Assembly (NCBI GenBank): GCA_965220205.1
Contig: OZ244812.1
Coordinates: 1,240,001 to 1,304,000, forward strand
Length of the DNA stretch: 64,000 nucleotides
DNA from: G965220205 sp965220205
GTDB taxonomy: Bacteria; Chloroflexota; Dehalococcoidia; Lucifugimonadales; Australimonadaceae
Direction: 5' to 3'
Position numbers and translations under genes: made by a program. Of the stretch, positions 17,639-26,833 are shown in pieces. The notes beneath the pieces were generated by a model. It was given only the letters and a program-made list of their open reading frames with translations, was not told the DNA's origin and did not search any database. Each line of letters opens with the position of its first letter. Position 1 is the stretch's first letter.

Positions 17639-18511
17639 CTACGCTATCCGTCCGCCAGCCCTGCCCCCCCTGAGCAGCCGGGTGAGCCAGACCGCGTAGC
17701 CGTGTCCCGCCATCGTCGCGCGCATCCTCTCGCCGGCGTCTGCGTCGTCCGTCAATGCAAACAGCGACGGCCCTGACCCTGCGAGTAGCACGGGCCCCGG
17801 GTGCATCGACATGAGCAGCGAGCGCGCCGCCCCGTAGGAACCGAATGCCGTGGAGGCCACCTCGTCGAATACGTTCAACAGCGCGTCGCCGACCGGCTCG
17901 CCCGCGCGGATTCGGCGCGCCGTCTCTGCGGTTCGCGAGCCGTCGGAGTAGGCGCGCGAGTCGAGCAGCGCATACATCCGCGCCGTCTTGCGCTCGTACC
18001 AGCCCGTCGTGGGGGTCACGATGACCGCGAACCGTTCGACCGGCGCCGGCAGCTCCTCCAGCTGCTCGCCGCGTCCTGATGCGAGCGCCGTTGCGCCCCC
18101 TAGGAAGAACGGAACGTCGCTGCCGAGGCGGGCGGCGAGAAGGCCAAGCTGCGCCTGATCCAGGTCGAGCCCCCACAGCCGGCCAAGGCCCAGCAGCGCC
18201 GAGGCTGCGTCGCTGCTGCCGCCGCCCAGGCCAGCCGCCACTGGTATCTGCTTGCGCAGCGTGATCGCGGCCCCTCGCGTCGCTCCGGTGGCGCCACGCA
18301 AGAGCTCAGCCGCGCGCAGAACGAGGTTCCCCTCGGCAGGCGCCGCCCCCTCAGGCTCGACCCGCAGCGTCAGCGCATCGGCCTCCTCAATCTCCACCCA
18401 GTCGGCAAGGTCGACCGCTTGGAGCACCGAGCGCACCTCGTGGTAGCCGTCCGGCCTCCGGCCGAGCACTTCTAGGCTGAGGTTGATCTTCGCCGGGGCG
18501 CGGAGCCTCAT
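17639..18511 (-). CDS. ispE: 4-diphosphocytidyl-2-C-methyl-D-erythritol kinase
   Basis: Phosphorylates CDP-ME in the non-mevalonate isoprenoid pathway. 290 residues from ATG 18511, which gives the family start MRLRAPAKINLSLEV with K8. The GHMP-kinase ATP loop is PVAAGLGGGSSDAAS near residue 90, and the catalytic Asp is in ARLGSDVPFF. The C-terminal LLAGSGPSLFAL motif is present. The ATG shares one base with the stop of the MetE-like gene upstream (TGATG), so translation is coupled. Confidence 0.93.
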   Translation of the reverse strand: MRLRAPAKINLSLEVLGRRPDGYHEVRSVLQAVDLADWVEIEEADALTLRVEPEGAAPAEGNLVLRAAELLRGATGATRGAAITLRKQIPVAAGLGGGSSDAASALLGLGRLWGLDLDQAQLGLLAARLGSDVPFFLGGATALASGRGEQLEELPAPVERFAVIVTPTTGWYERKTARMYALLDSRAYSDGSRTAETARRIRAGEPVGDALLNVFDEVASTAFGSYGAARSLLMSMHPGPVLLAGSGPSLFALTDDADAGERMRATMAGHGYAVWLTRLLRGGRAGGRIA

Positions 18512-19551
18512 CACGACCGCTGCGCCCACTCCCGCACCGCGTGCGCCGCCTGCGCCAGCACACGGGCCTTTGCGCGGGCCAGTGAGCGGCTGATCGTCAT
18601 CAGTCCGCAGTCCGGGGCCAGCATGAGATGCTCAGGCGCGACGTGTTCGAGCGCCTCTTGCGCCAGGCGGGTCAACCCCTCCACGTCCTCCAGCGGCGAG
18701 TCTCCGGGGTCGACGCACCCGAACATCACCAGCCGCCCGCGACAGTGGCCCAGCACCTCGGCGGGGTCGTACCCGCTCCGCGCGAACTCGAGCGAGAACC
18801 CCGAGACCTGCGTCTGCGTTAGCAGGTCCAACAGCTCCGGGTACGTATAGCCGTGCTGGTCCTCGGCCCCGCTGCCCGGATAGCCGTAGCACAGGTGCAC
18901 AATCGTCGGCACGGACACGCCCTCGAGGCACCGGTCGAGCGCTTGCGCGCCGTAGTCTGCCGTCTTCTCGTGGTAGCGGGTCATCGCGGGCTCGTCGATC
19001 TGCACGACGTCCGCGCCCGCCGCCTGCAAGTCGAGTATCTCGGCGTTGAGCGCGCGGGCGGCGTCCATGGCCAGGGCCGCCTCGTCGCCGTAGGCTTCGT
19101 CGTAGGTCGTGTCGACGATGGTCATGGGGCCGGGCACCGCAATCTTGACCGGCTTGACGGTGTGAGCCTTGGCGAACCGCAGGTCGTCGACGGCGGCCTG
19201 CTCACGCCGCCGGACCTCTCCGACGACCGTCGGCACAGGCCGTACGCGGCCTGCCCTGCGCCTGATCGCCTTCGAGTGAGTCCTGTTGAGGTCGATGCCG
19301 TCCCAGCTTGCGAGGATGTGATTGATGAACGTCGTCCGCCGCTGCTCTCCGTCCGTCAGCAGGTCGAGCCCCGCCTCCTCCTGATCGCGGAGCGTCAGCA
19401 GCGTTGCGTCGTCCTGCGCCTCGGCGAGGTCAGAGTCGTCCACGAGGAACTGCAACCCCAGGCGCGCTTCGGACTCCGCGCGCGGACGAGCCAGCCAGCC
19501 CGGCCGCGGGAAGCTTCCAACGGTGGTGGCTGAGACGGGCGGCAGGTCCAT
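18511..19551 (-). CDS. MetE C-terminal-domain (methionine synthase II) family protein, paralog 1
   Basis: 346 residues from ATG 19551, preceded by GAGGTGA. Cobalamin-independent methionine synthase catalytic-domain homolog (COG0620) lacking the MetE N-terminal half. TVGSFPRP near the N-terminus, LLTDGEQRR, QIDEPA, and zinc ligands H219-x-C221 (VHLCYG) and C315 (APDCGL) are all present, so zinc thiol chemistry should be intact. Such short homologs transfer methyl groups from varied donors. Two paralogs occur at 40106 and 59784. It is co-transcribed with ispE but no pathway link is evident. Confidence 0.82.
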   Translation of the reverse strand: MDLPPVSATTVGSFPRPGWLARPRAESEARLGLQFLVDDSDLAEAQDDATLLTLRDQEEAGLDLLTDGEQRRTTFINHILASWDGIDLNRTHSKAIRRRAGRVRPVPTVVGEVRRREQAAVDDLRFAKAHTVKPVKIAVPGPMTIVDTTYDEAYGDEAALAMDAARALNAEILDLQAAGADVVQIDEPAMTRYHEKTADYGAQALDRCLEGVSVPTIVHLCYGYPGSGAEDQHGYTYPELLDLLTQTQVSGFSLEFARSGYDPAEVLGHCRGRLVMFGCVDPGDSPLEDVEGLTRLAQEALEHVAPEHLMLAPDCGLMTISRSLARAKARVLAQAAHAVREWAQRS

Positions 19552-19633
19552 AGTCACCTCGGCATTAGCAGAGTCGCGGTCTCGGAGCGGGGGCGGCTAA
19601 CCAGCATAGCGACGAAACCGGACGTGTGCTCGC

Positions 19634-20419
19634 TCATGCGTATGCGGTCGTCAGCGCCGCCCATTCCTCGATCGATAGCGACGCCGGCCGCCGCGACGGT
19701 TCGACGCCGGCGTCCGCCAACAGCCGTTCGACGACCAACGCCGGCTCGCCGAGACCCGACGCAAGCGAGTTGCGCATCTGTTTGCGCGGGGCGCTGAAGC
19801 CAGCCCGCGCCACGCGGAAGAAGGCGGCAGTGTCCCGCACTCCGGCGGCGGGCTCAGGATATACGTCGATTGCCACCACAGCCGAGGTTACTTTCGGAGG
19901 CGGGTTGAATGAGCCCGGCCGAACGACGCGAACAATCCGCGCGGCGCCGAACAACTGCACGCCCACCGACAGCAGCGATAGACGCCCGGGCGGCGCGCAC
20001 ATCTGGTCCGCGACCTCCCGCTGCACCAACACGACTGCGCGCTCCGGCCGGCAGCGCGACTCGAGGAAGCGGCGGAGGATCGGCAGCGCCGCATAGTACG
20101 GCAGGTTCCCCGCCATCTTGTACGGGGCGCAACCTCCCAGGAGCGCCTCCACGTCCGCCGAGCGGGCGTCCGCCAGATGGACTTCGACATTGCCGGACAT
20201 CGTGCCGCGCAGTACGTCAACGAGCGCGGCGTCGAGCTCCAACGCGACAACCCGGCGCACGCGCTCAGCGAGTAGGCGCGTGAGCGACCCACGGCCGGCG
20301 CCAACCTCGACGACCGTGTCGCCGGCCTCCGCCGCAACCGCGTCCGCGATCGACCCGAGTATGTTGCGGTCGGTGAGGAAGTGCTGGCCGAGGCTCTTCT
20401 TGGGCGGAGGGTTGCGCAC
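19634..20419 (-). CDS. rsmA: 16S rRNA dimethyladenosine transferase
   Basis: KsgA family; dimethylates two adenines in helix 45 of 16S rRNA with SAM. 261 residues from GTG 20419. KKSLGQHFL at the N-terminus, EVGAGRGSLT (SAM loop, near 39), the VVALELD acidic motif, and the catalytic NLPYY (near 103) are clear. Length matches the family. The next minus-strand gene is 82 bp downstream. Confidence 0.96.
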   Translation of the reverse strand: MRNPPPKKSLGQHFLTDRNILGSIADAVAAEAGDTVVEVGAGRGSLTRLLAERVRRVVALELDAALVDVLRGTMSGNVEVHLADARSADVEALLGGCAPYKMAGNLPYYAALPILRRFLESRCRPERAVVLVQREVADQMCAPPGRLSLLSVGVQLFGAARIVRVVRPGSFNPPPKVTSAVVAIDVYPEPAAGVRDTAAFFRVARAGFSAPRKQMRNSLASGLGEPALVVERLLADAGVEPSRRPASLSIEEWAALTTAYA

Positions 20420-20579
20420 GGGAGAACGTTACGACGCGGCCAATGGCCGCCGCAAGAGAATGCCCGATGACCCTCCACCGCGCCGCCCGCGTGAGTGAAC
20501 TGGGGACCGGGGGGTTTGTTCTGAATACCCATCCTGCGTAGGTTAGTCTGAGTCTCCCATCCTGCTCTTCGGCGGCCCC

Positions 20580-21236
20580 ATGCTGCGACCCACCGACGCC
20601 CTGCCGACGTACCTCCGCGACTACCGCGAGATGCGCCATGGCCACGACCACGACCTCCTTGGCGTGTTCAGGGCGATCCGCCGCCTCATCGGCGCCCCGC
20701 GCGCCGTCTATCCCGGCAGCTACGTACACCTCACGCCGTCGCTGGTGTTCCCCCGCGTGTGCTACGTGGACTCGGTCAAGGGGTTCGGCGCGGCCATGCA
20801 GTCCGACGACTTGATCGCGTGGCTCGAAGCGCACAAGGAGTACGCGGAGCCGACCGGGGTATCGGCGATCGAGACAGACTACGACAGGATTCCGCCCTCG
20901 TTGTTCGGGGAGTTCAGCCTGATGATCTCGCTCAACGCAGGAGCCGTCTCTCAGGAGTGCAAACGACTGCTGATTCCCGGCGCTCACCTCCTCGCAAACG
21001 ACGGCCATTAGGACGCGGCCCGCGCCCAGGTGGACGGCGACTACACGCTCGTGGCGGTCCTTGGCGTCGACGGTGCGGTCGAGACGAGCGAGGAAGACTT
21101 GCGCGAGTACTTCGTCACCAAACAGGGGCTGTCGCTGACACGCGAGAGGCTGGCTGACAACGAGCAGCGCGCGCCAAGCAGGGCGCGGCACAGGATGGCC
21201 CGCACAGCAGACGCTTTCCTGTTCCGGTTCAAGTGA
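20580..21236 (+). pseudogene. Methyltransferase-like unknown protein interrupted by an in-frame TAG
   Basis: Codons 20580-21008 end at TAG (21009-21011), then the same frame continues open to a TGA at 21236, giving about 218 codons. The protein seems continuous across the stop: LLANDGH, stop, DAARAQVDGDYTLVAV. The N-terminal half (YPGSYVHLTPSLVF, CYVDSVKGFGAAM) has a Rossmann-like SAM-methyltransferase pattern, but no family was firmly recognised. A single-base change, most simply from a Tyr codon, would explain the TAG. A sequence error, pseudogene or suppression cannot be distinguished here. Confidence 0.6.
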
Positions 21237-21420
21237 GCGAGCGCGAAAGAGGGCCCTGGGTTAGCCGGACGTTGACCGGGCGCGGGAGGAGCCTTAGGAT
21301 GGCCGTGGCCGTGCTAGACGGGGAGCCAGCGGTGCCCTGCACCCGAAATCCGCTTCAGCGGGGTTGAATTCCTCCTCTAGGGTCGGTCCCATCACCACTG
21401 GGCCGGAAGGGGTATTGAGA

Positions 21421-21515
21421 GCCGGGCCCTGCGCGGCGGAGTCCTGCGAACCCCGTCAGGTCCGGAAGGAAGCAGCGGTAAGCGGAGCGCTCCGGGCGCC
21501 GCAGATCAGCCTGGT
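21421..21515 (+). ncRNA. ffs: Bacterial small SRP RNA (4.5S-type)
   Basis: The conserved SRP54-binding loop is clear: GTCAGGTCCGGAAGGAAGCA at 21456-21475, flanked by GAACCCC and AGCGGTAAGC. The flanks pair to form the stem: GCGGCG (21432-21437) with CGCCGC (21497-21502), and GCCGGGC (21421-21427) with GCCTGGT (21509-21515). Ends are placed at the outermost pairs. The RNA targets ribosomes making membrane proteins through Ffh. Nothing else is seen between 21237 and 21420. Confidence 0.9.
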
Positions 21516-21622
21516 TTGAATCCCTTCCAATGGCTTACGTGATGGGTCCCCTTCTCAACAGGAGGTGCACGGCCACGCTCACGACCATCTCGCTCGCCCG
21601 GCGCTGACGACGCGCCGGTGAG

Positions 21623-22846
21623 TCACCCGGCAGCCCGCGGCTGGGCGCTCGGGGCCGCGGCGCGGAACGGGTGACCTGCCGCGACCAGCCCGGCGGCCGC
21701 TGCCATCGCCGCCGAGAACACCAGCGCGTAGCGGAGGTCAGAGCCTCCCGCGAGGCCTGCAAGCAACCCTCCCAGGGCCCCGATGCCGTCCGTGACAGCG
21801 TAGATCAGCCCGAGCGACGCGACCTCCTTCCGGCCGACCATCTCGACAGCCGCAGCCAGTATCGCCGGGCGTACGCCGGTCATCAGGGACCCAGCCGTCA
21901 CAGCGCCAAACACCAGCAGGACCGGCTCGGTCGCGAACGCGGCAAGCGCCGCCCCTCCAGCCGAGCCAAGGCTCGCCAGGACGATCACAGGCTTGCGGCC
22001 TGTCCGGTCCGACGCTCGCCCTATGAGGGGCGCCGCGACAGCGCCGCCCAGGAGCATCCCGGCAAAGGCGGTCCCTGACCACGCGGGCGAGTAGCCATGA
22101 TAGTCCTGGAGGAATAGCGGCGTCATCGCCAGCAGCGCCACCATCGACATGCTGTAGGCGATGCCCAACGCGAGCATTCCGAGACCGGCGGGACGGCGCC
22201 ACACCTGGAACATGAACCGGAGGTCGCCCCGGGTGATCGACGGCTCGGGCGATGCTTGGGCCCACCGTGAAAGGTACATCATCGCCACGCCCATGACGAT
22301 GGCCGGACCGACCGCGATCTGCAGGACGGTGCGCCACTCCATCACGTTGAGCAGGAATCCGACAGCCAGCGGCGTGACGACTTCGGTGAGGATCCCCCCG
22401 GTCAGGTGGATGCCCAGCGCCTGCGCCCGCTGACGCGGCATGTACTGGATCAGCGTCCCCGTGGCGAGCGGATGCCACGCGGCGCTGCCCGTGCCGCCCA
22501 AGGCAAGCAGCGCTATGAGCGTCCAGTAGCTGGGCGCGACCGAGGCGGCGAGGTACCCCGCCGACACCCACCATATGGCGACGAGCAGCAACATGCCCCG
22601 CCGACGGCTCCGGTCGCCCAGCAGGCCGGCTGGCACGTAGCCCAGCCCACCGCCCAGCGCGTGGGCAGTGATGATGAGTCCCACCTGGGCAGGCGACAGG
22701 TCCCACGCCAGACCAATGGCCGGCGCCAACAGCCATAGCGCGGCGGTCGGCGTGTCCACAGCAAAATGCCCCATGGGAAGGGCAACAATGTGGAACATGT
22801 GGCGAGCGCGAGTGGTTGTCAAAGCAGTCCTAGGGAGCTTGGCCAT
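21623..22846 (-). CDS. Major facilitator superfamily transporter
   Basis: 407 residues starting at ATG 22846; upstream codons are not conserved in style. About 12 hydrophobic segments. The loop 2-3 motif reads GYVPAGLLGDRSRRR (GDRxxRR) near residue 77 and a second-half counterpart APLIGRASDRTGRKP near 270, as in fosmidomycin-resistance or sugar-type MFS members. Substrate unknown. It is divergent from galU, with start codons about 53 bp apart. Confidence 0.8.
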   Translation of the reverse strand: MAKLPRTALTTTRARHMFHIVALPMGHFAVDTPTAALWLLAPAIGLAWDLSPAQVGLIITAHALGGGLGYVPAGLLGDRSRRRGMLLLVAIWWVSAGYLAASVAPSYWTLIALLALGGTGSAAWHPLATGTLIQYMPRQRAQALGIHLTGGILTEVVTPLAVGFLLNVMEWRTVLQIAVGPAIVMGVAMMYLSRWAQASPEPSITRGDLRFMFQVWRRPAGLGMLALGIAYSMSMVALLAMTPLFLQDYHGYSPAWSGTAFAGMLLGGAVAAPLIGRASDRTGRKPVIVLASLGSAGGAALAAFATEPVLLVFGAVTAGSLMTGVRPAILAAAVEMVGRKEVASLGLIYAVTDGIGALGGLLAGLAGGSDLRYALVFSAAMAAAAGLVAAGHPFRAAAPSAQPRAAG

Positions 22847-22898
22847 GCTAACGGACTCACGAGCGGGCCGCCACCGCTTGCGGTACACTGCACCCGCC

Positions 22899-23768
22899 AT
22901 GACCGTGCGCACCGCCGTCATAACAGCCGCCGGGTTCGGCACGCGTTTCCTTCCCATCACGAAGGCCGTCCCCAAGGTGATGCTTCCCCTCGTCGACCGG
23001 CCGGTGATCCAGTACGCGGTCGAACAGGCGGTCGACGCCGGAATCGAGCGAATCATCCTCGTCACGTCGCGCGGCAACGCTGCGATGGAGGACTACTTCG
23101 ATCTGGCGCCTGAGCTGGAGCGCGTCCTCGAAGAGCGAAACAACCCCAAGCTCGACGAGGTGCGGAGAGTTTCGCGCATGGCCGACATCGTTGCGGTCCG
23201 CCAGCGCGAGCAGTTGGGTCTCGGGCACGCCGTCCTAACCGCTCGGGAGGCAGTCGGCGGCGAGCCGTTCATCGTCTACCTCCCCGACGAGATCCTCATC
23301 GGCGAGCCCTCGGCGACCCAACAGCTGCTGGCGGCGTACGAGCGCCAGGGGAGCACGATCGGCGTCGTCGAAGTGCCTCACGAGGACGTCGTCCGCTACG
23401 GCATCGTCGACGGGGAGCCGGTATCGGACCGCGATTGGCGTCTGCGCCGCCTCATCGAGAAACCATCGGTGGACACGGCGCCCTCGGACCTCGCCGTCGT
23501 CGGCCCGTACGTGTTCTCCCCGGCAATCTTCGACTGCCTCTCCGTCACCAGCCAAGGGGCGATCGGGGAGCTTCAGCTCACGGACGCGATCGACCTGCTG
23601 GCGAAGCGCGAGCCCGTCTTCGCGCACCGTTTCGACGCACGGCGCTACGACGCCGGCACCCCCCTCGGTCTGCTCAAGACGTCGGTCGAACTGGCCTTGG
23701 GCCGGCCCGAGTACGCAAACGACGTCCGCGTGTGGCTGCGGGAACTCGCAGGCAGCCTCGACGAGTGA
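22899..23768 (+). CDS. galU: UTP--glucose-1-phosphate uridylyltransferase
   Basis: Makes UDP-glucose for envelope polysaccharides. 289 residues from ATG 22899. The nucleotidyltransferase loop ITAAGFGTRFLPITKAVPK begins near residue 9, with LVDRPVIQYAVEQAV, QREQLGLGHAVL and YLPDEIL (metal-binding Asp) as in GalU. IEKPS and the YDAGTPLGLLKTSVELAL C-terminus also match. Length fits. Confidence 0.93.
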   Translation: MTVRTAVITAAGFGTRFLPITKAVPKVMLPLVDRPVIQYAVEQAVDAGIERIILVTSRGNAAMEDYFDLAPELERVLEERNNPKLDEVRRVSRMADIVAVRQREQLGLGHAVLTAREAVGGEPFIVYLPDEILIGEPSATQQLLAAYERQGSTIGVVEVPHEDVVRYGIVDGEPVSDRDWRLRRLIEKPSVDTAPSDLAVVGPYVFSPAIFDCLSVTSQGAIGELQLTDAIDLLAKREPVFAHRFDARRYDAGTPLGLLKTSVELALGRPEYANDVRVWLRELAGSLDE

Positions 23769-23829
23769 GCCAGTCGCGCCGGGCCGGACGGGAAGTTACA
23801 GCAATACGAGCAATACAGAGGCGCAAGGC

Positions 23830-24612
23830 ATGAACCAACCGCCATTTGACCGCAAGGACTTGAGCGTCCCACCGCTGGACGGGCCCGAGTTCATTCAGCT
23901 CCTGCACGGCCAGCGCAACGAGATGTACCCCCAGCCTCCGGCGTTCTACGAAGCGCTCATCGAGGGGAGGCTGTCGCGCGAGGTCCTCGCGTTGTGGGTC
24001 AAGAACCAGTACTACTACTGGGGCTATGGCCTGACCTTCAGCACCGGCGCGATCGTGTGCAAGACCAACGAGCCCGCCCTCCGCAGGCTGATGATCCGCA
24101 AGAGCGTCCGCGTCGAGGGCAAGAACGTCGTCAACGACCTCAACCCCGAATGGGTGGGGCCCTCCTACGAGGAGCTGTGGCTGCAATTCGGCGAGGGGCT
24201 AGGGATCGACCGTGAGGACGTCGTCTCCTTCCACCCGTACACCCGTTCCTACTTCGCCGTCTCGACGCTCTGCCTGCTGGCCCGTTGGTGGGAATGGAGC
24301 TGGCTGGACGGCATCGCCAGCTTCTATGCCGCCGACCTCCTCGGCAGGGACTACATACCGCAGGTCCACGACGCACTCAGGCAGGACTACGGCGTTTCCA
24401 GTGACCACTTGGTCTTCTTCCCGGCCTTCCTCGAAGACGTTACGGAGTCGGTCCCTTGGGAGGAGGAGGCGCTCGCGGAGTGGGCCTGCACGACCGAGCG
24501 GCAACTCACCGCGGCAAGGGCGTTCCGCAATCGACTGGACATCGAACACCAGCTGCTTTTGCCCCTCCATCACGTCGCGACAGGCGAACTGGACCCGCTC
24601 CAAGTGCCATAG
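23830..24612 (+). CDS. PqqC/TenA-like heme-oxygenase-fold protein without obvious metal motif
   Basis: 260 residues. ALWVKNQYYYWGYGLTF and RRLMIRKSVRVEGKN follow the PqqC/TenA pattern. The third core helix aligns as VFFPAFLEDVTES with HDO positions HxxxDxxH in the gene at 14607, but the His positions are Phe or Ala and Glu or Ser, so the diiron site seems lost. The downstream DIEH near residue 235 does not fit that spacing. It precedes an amidohydrolase gene by 70 bp in the same arrangement as at 14607-16453. Possibly a cofactor-free oxidase like PqqC, or a binding partner. Confidence 0.6.
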   Translation: MNQPPFDRKDLSVPPLDGPEFIQLLHGQRNEMYPQPPAFYEALIEGRLSREVLALWVKNQYYYWGYGLTFSTGAIVCKTNEPALRRLMIRKSVRVEGKNVVNDLNPEWVGPSYEELWLQFGEGLGIDREDVVSFHPYTRSYFAVSTLCLLARWWEWSWLDGIASFYAADLLGRDYIPQVHDALRQDYGVSSDHLVFFPAFLEDVTESVPWEEEALAEWACTTERQLTAARAFRNRLDIEHQLLLPLHHVATGELDPLQVP

Positions 24613-24682
24613 GGCTACGAGAGACCTCGGCGAGGAACGGACGGCGCCGCCAGTGGGCGGCAGGAACCGAAGGGAGCCCACC

Positions 24683-25933
24683 ATGAGTTACAACGGCCAG
24701 CTCGTCGTCGACATGGACTGCCACATCCGGGAGTACTGGGACCTAGACCGGACGTTCAAGGGATACGTGGACCCGGAGTACCGCGACAAGTACGACCGGT
24801 TGAGCGCTGCTGTCCGCGCGAACCAGCGCCGGCCTGGGGACACTGGGTTCGTCAATGTTATCTGGCCCCGGTCTCCAGCGCGGCCGCTTGGACTATACGA
24901 CCCGTTCGAGGCGGACGCGCCTGAATCGAGGGACCGGACCCGGACGGGCCGCAGCGTCGAGATCGACCCTGCGTGCAACTGGGACCCGACGATCCGCCTG
25001 CGAGACATGGATAGAGCGGGAATCGACGTTGGCGTGATGTTCGCAAGCCAGTCCGACGGCTTCTGCACACTGCGCGACGTTGGATTCGAGAGCGCGCTCC
25101 ACCGAGCGTTCCACCGGTCTATGAGCGCCTATTGCGCGGAATCGGTCCGCCGGCTGCGATGGGTCGGGGCGCCGACCATGCGGAACGTCCCCGAGACCGT
25201 TGCGCAACTGCGGTATTGGACCGAGCACGACGAGAGCTTCGCGGGCATGTCGCTGCGGCGCGCATGCCCAGATGGACGCCAGCTCGACAATCCCGACCTC
25301 CACCCTCTGTTTGAGGCCTCGCAGGAGCTGGATATGCCGATCTGGGTCCATGGCGTGCACGCCAACCCGCCGTTGACTCCGTGGCCGGAGGGCCCGAATC
25401 CCATCTACCACAGCTGGGGAGGGCAGTACGCGTTGGCTGCTCTCATCGGCGGCGGCGTCTTCGACCTGTTTCCGCAGTTGCGAATCGGGTTGTTCGAGAG
25501 TCTTGGCGACTGGATGCCGTGGTTCATCGGGAAGCTCGACGAGGCGTACAAGCCCGGTTCGGCGCAGACGCCCAGGCTCAAGCGGTCGCCCTCCGAGATC
25601 GTGGGGAGCGGGCAGTTCTTCTGCTCGCTCGAGGCCGACGAAGAGCACGCCGAGTACGCCGTACAGGCCATGGGCGAGGACCTCTACGTGTTCACCACCG
25701 ACTATCCGCACAGCGGCTGTCCGTGGCCGGACGGCGTCCCCATGATCACCGAGCGGAAGGGGCTCGCGGAGAGCGCCAAGGTAAAGTGGCTCGGCGAGAA
25801 CGCCAAGCGTTTCATGCCAAGCTTGGCCGCCGTCGCGCCTGACCAACCGACGTCACTTTCGTCGGCAGTAGTGGGGAGGGGCAACAAGAGGGCCGCTTGG
25901 GCTCGCCCATTGTGGCGTCGAACAGGCTCCTAG
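24683..25933 (+). CDS. Amidohydrolase_2 family protein, paralog 2
   Basis: 416 residues. Start at ATG 24683, with AGGGAG upstream. D10-x-D12-x-H14-x2-E17 (DMDCHIRE) is the first metal motif. WVHGVHANPP contains the mid-barrel His and TTDYPHSGCPW the last metal Asp. About 30 residues after LGENAKRFMPSL (to RRTGS) are basic, unlike other members, so the normal stop may have been lost. It is the partner of the PqqC-like gene. Substrate unknown. Confidence 0.75.
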   Translation: MSYNGQLVVDMDCHIREYWDLDRTFKGYVDPEYRDKYDRLSAAVRANQRRPGDTGFVNVIWPRSPARPLGLYDPFEADAPESRDRTRTGRSVEIDPACNWDPTIRLRDMDRAGIDVGVMFASQSDGFCTLRDVGFESALHRAFHRSMSAYCAESVRRLRWVGAPTMRNVPETVAQLRYWTEHDESFAGMSLRRACPDGRQLDNPDLHPLFEASQELDMPIWVHGVHANPPLTPWPEGPNPIYHSWGGQYALAALIGGGVFDLFPQLRIGLFESLGDWMPWFIGKLDEAYKPGSAQTPRLKRSPSEIVGSGQFFCSLEADEEHAEYAVQAMGEDLYVFTTDYPHSGCPWPDGVPMITERKGLAESAKVKWLGENAKRFMPSLAAVAPDQPTSLSSAVVGRGNKRAAWARPLWRRTGS

Positions 25934-26006
25934 CACTTGACAACGGGCAGCGCCAAGCGTAGGACAGGACGAAGCGTGGGGAAGGTATCGGGCGAGGAGT
26001 GTCCAT

Positions 26007-26729
26007 ATGGCAACTGAGACTCAAAAGGGCTTGGTTCCCGGAGACGAATTTCTTGCCGAGCTGGAGGAGATTCGCGAGCAGGTCACCGAGGGCAACCTCA
26101 TCAGGCAAAGGCCTCTGCCCAAGACCTACGAAGAGGCTGCCGCGATGCGGCGCGGCCGGGGAGGCGCCGAGAGTCTGCCCAAGCGGAACTACGAGCGCTA
26201 CCTGCGCGTCCCAGACGCCGCGACCCGACGCCTGCAGTTGCGCAAGACGATCGACGAGGCCGGGCAGGACATCTTCGGCGGCGAGGTTCCAGCCCACTCC
26301 GAGCTCGACCGCATCGTGTCGCGCGAGTTCGGCGTCACCGACGAGGAGATGGACCGCTCTGCGAAGAAGGACCCGTCCGCTGAGTCGCTGATCTGCAACG
26401 GGTGGGACATGTCGGTGCTGCGCGATGGCCCTTGGCCCTTCGGCATCGGGACTGCGCTCGTCGGGGAGGGCGAGAAGCTCAACCCCAAGCGGCGTGAGAT
26501 GACGCTGCGTCACATGGCCGCCCTGGAGGAGCTATACGAGATGTGGGGCATGCCTCACGTGGACCGCGCTACGCTCAGGGACGACGTGCACGCCGAGGCC
26601 GACGTCGAGCACTCCAACCTCGACGCCGACACGATCCGGAACTTCATCAACACGCCCGAGCTGCAGGAAGCGTTCCGCAAGGCCTTCATCCTCAGGATTC
26701 AGCAGATCCAGGATCCCTCGCGCATCTAG
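26007..26729 (+). CDS. Heme-oxygenase-like diiron protein (HDO family candidate)
   Basis: 240 residues. H195-x3-D199-x2-H202 (VHAEADVEH) matches the core-3 ligand motif of HDO enzymes and is nearly the same as in the gene at 14607. Candidate acidic and His ligands are E93 and H97 (GGEVPAH) and E154. The N-terminal 60 residues are charged and Arg-rich. A Shine-Dalgarno GAGGAG precedes ATG 26007 by nine bases. It lies between an amidohydrolase and an iron-type ABC binding protein. Probably an O2-activating oxidase; substrate unknown. Confidence 0.6.
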   Translation: MATETQKGLVPGDEFLAELEEIREQVTEGNLIRQRPLPKTYEEAAAMRRGRGGAESLPKRNYERYLRVPDAATRRLQLRKTIDEAGQDIFGGEVPAHSELDRIVSREFGVTDEEMDRSAKKDPSAESLICNGWDMSVLRDGPWPFGIGTALVGEGEKLNPKRREMTLRHMAALEELYEMWGMPHVDRATLRDDVHAEADVEHSNLDADTIRNFINTPELQEAFRKAFILRIQQIQDPSRI

Positions 26730-26747
26730 GGCTGGGCCGTTGGCCCG

Positions 26748-26792
26748 TGAGCGTCCGTTAGGGAGAAAACGCCACTCAACGCAGGCTTGTCG
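26748..26792 (+). repeat. Direct repeat, left copy, flanking the ABC transporter genes
   Basis: TGAGCGTCCGT (26748-26758) and ACGCCACTCAACGCAGGC (from 26769) recur at 29977-30021 as TGAGCGTCCGT and ACGCCACTCAGCGCAGGC, with three mismatches over the 24-bp core. The second copy overlaps the 3' end of the permease gene. The left copy therefore resembles a permease 3' end with its downstream flank. Confidence 0.7.
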
Positions 26793-26833
26793 ACCGGACC
26801 ACGCGGCGCCACGAGCAAGCAAGGAGGCTGGGT

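Noticed and set aside
20580..21236. Pyrrolysine at the TAG
   Set aside because: No pyl gene in view and no related enzyme family. A nonsense change or sequence error is simpler.
23830..24612. Thiaminase II (TenA) function
   Set aside because: The thiaminase catalytic Cys and pyrimidine-binding residues are not recognisable, and there is no thiamine gene nearby.
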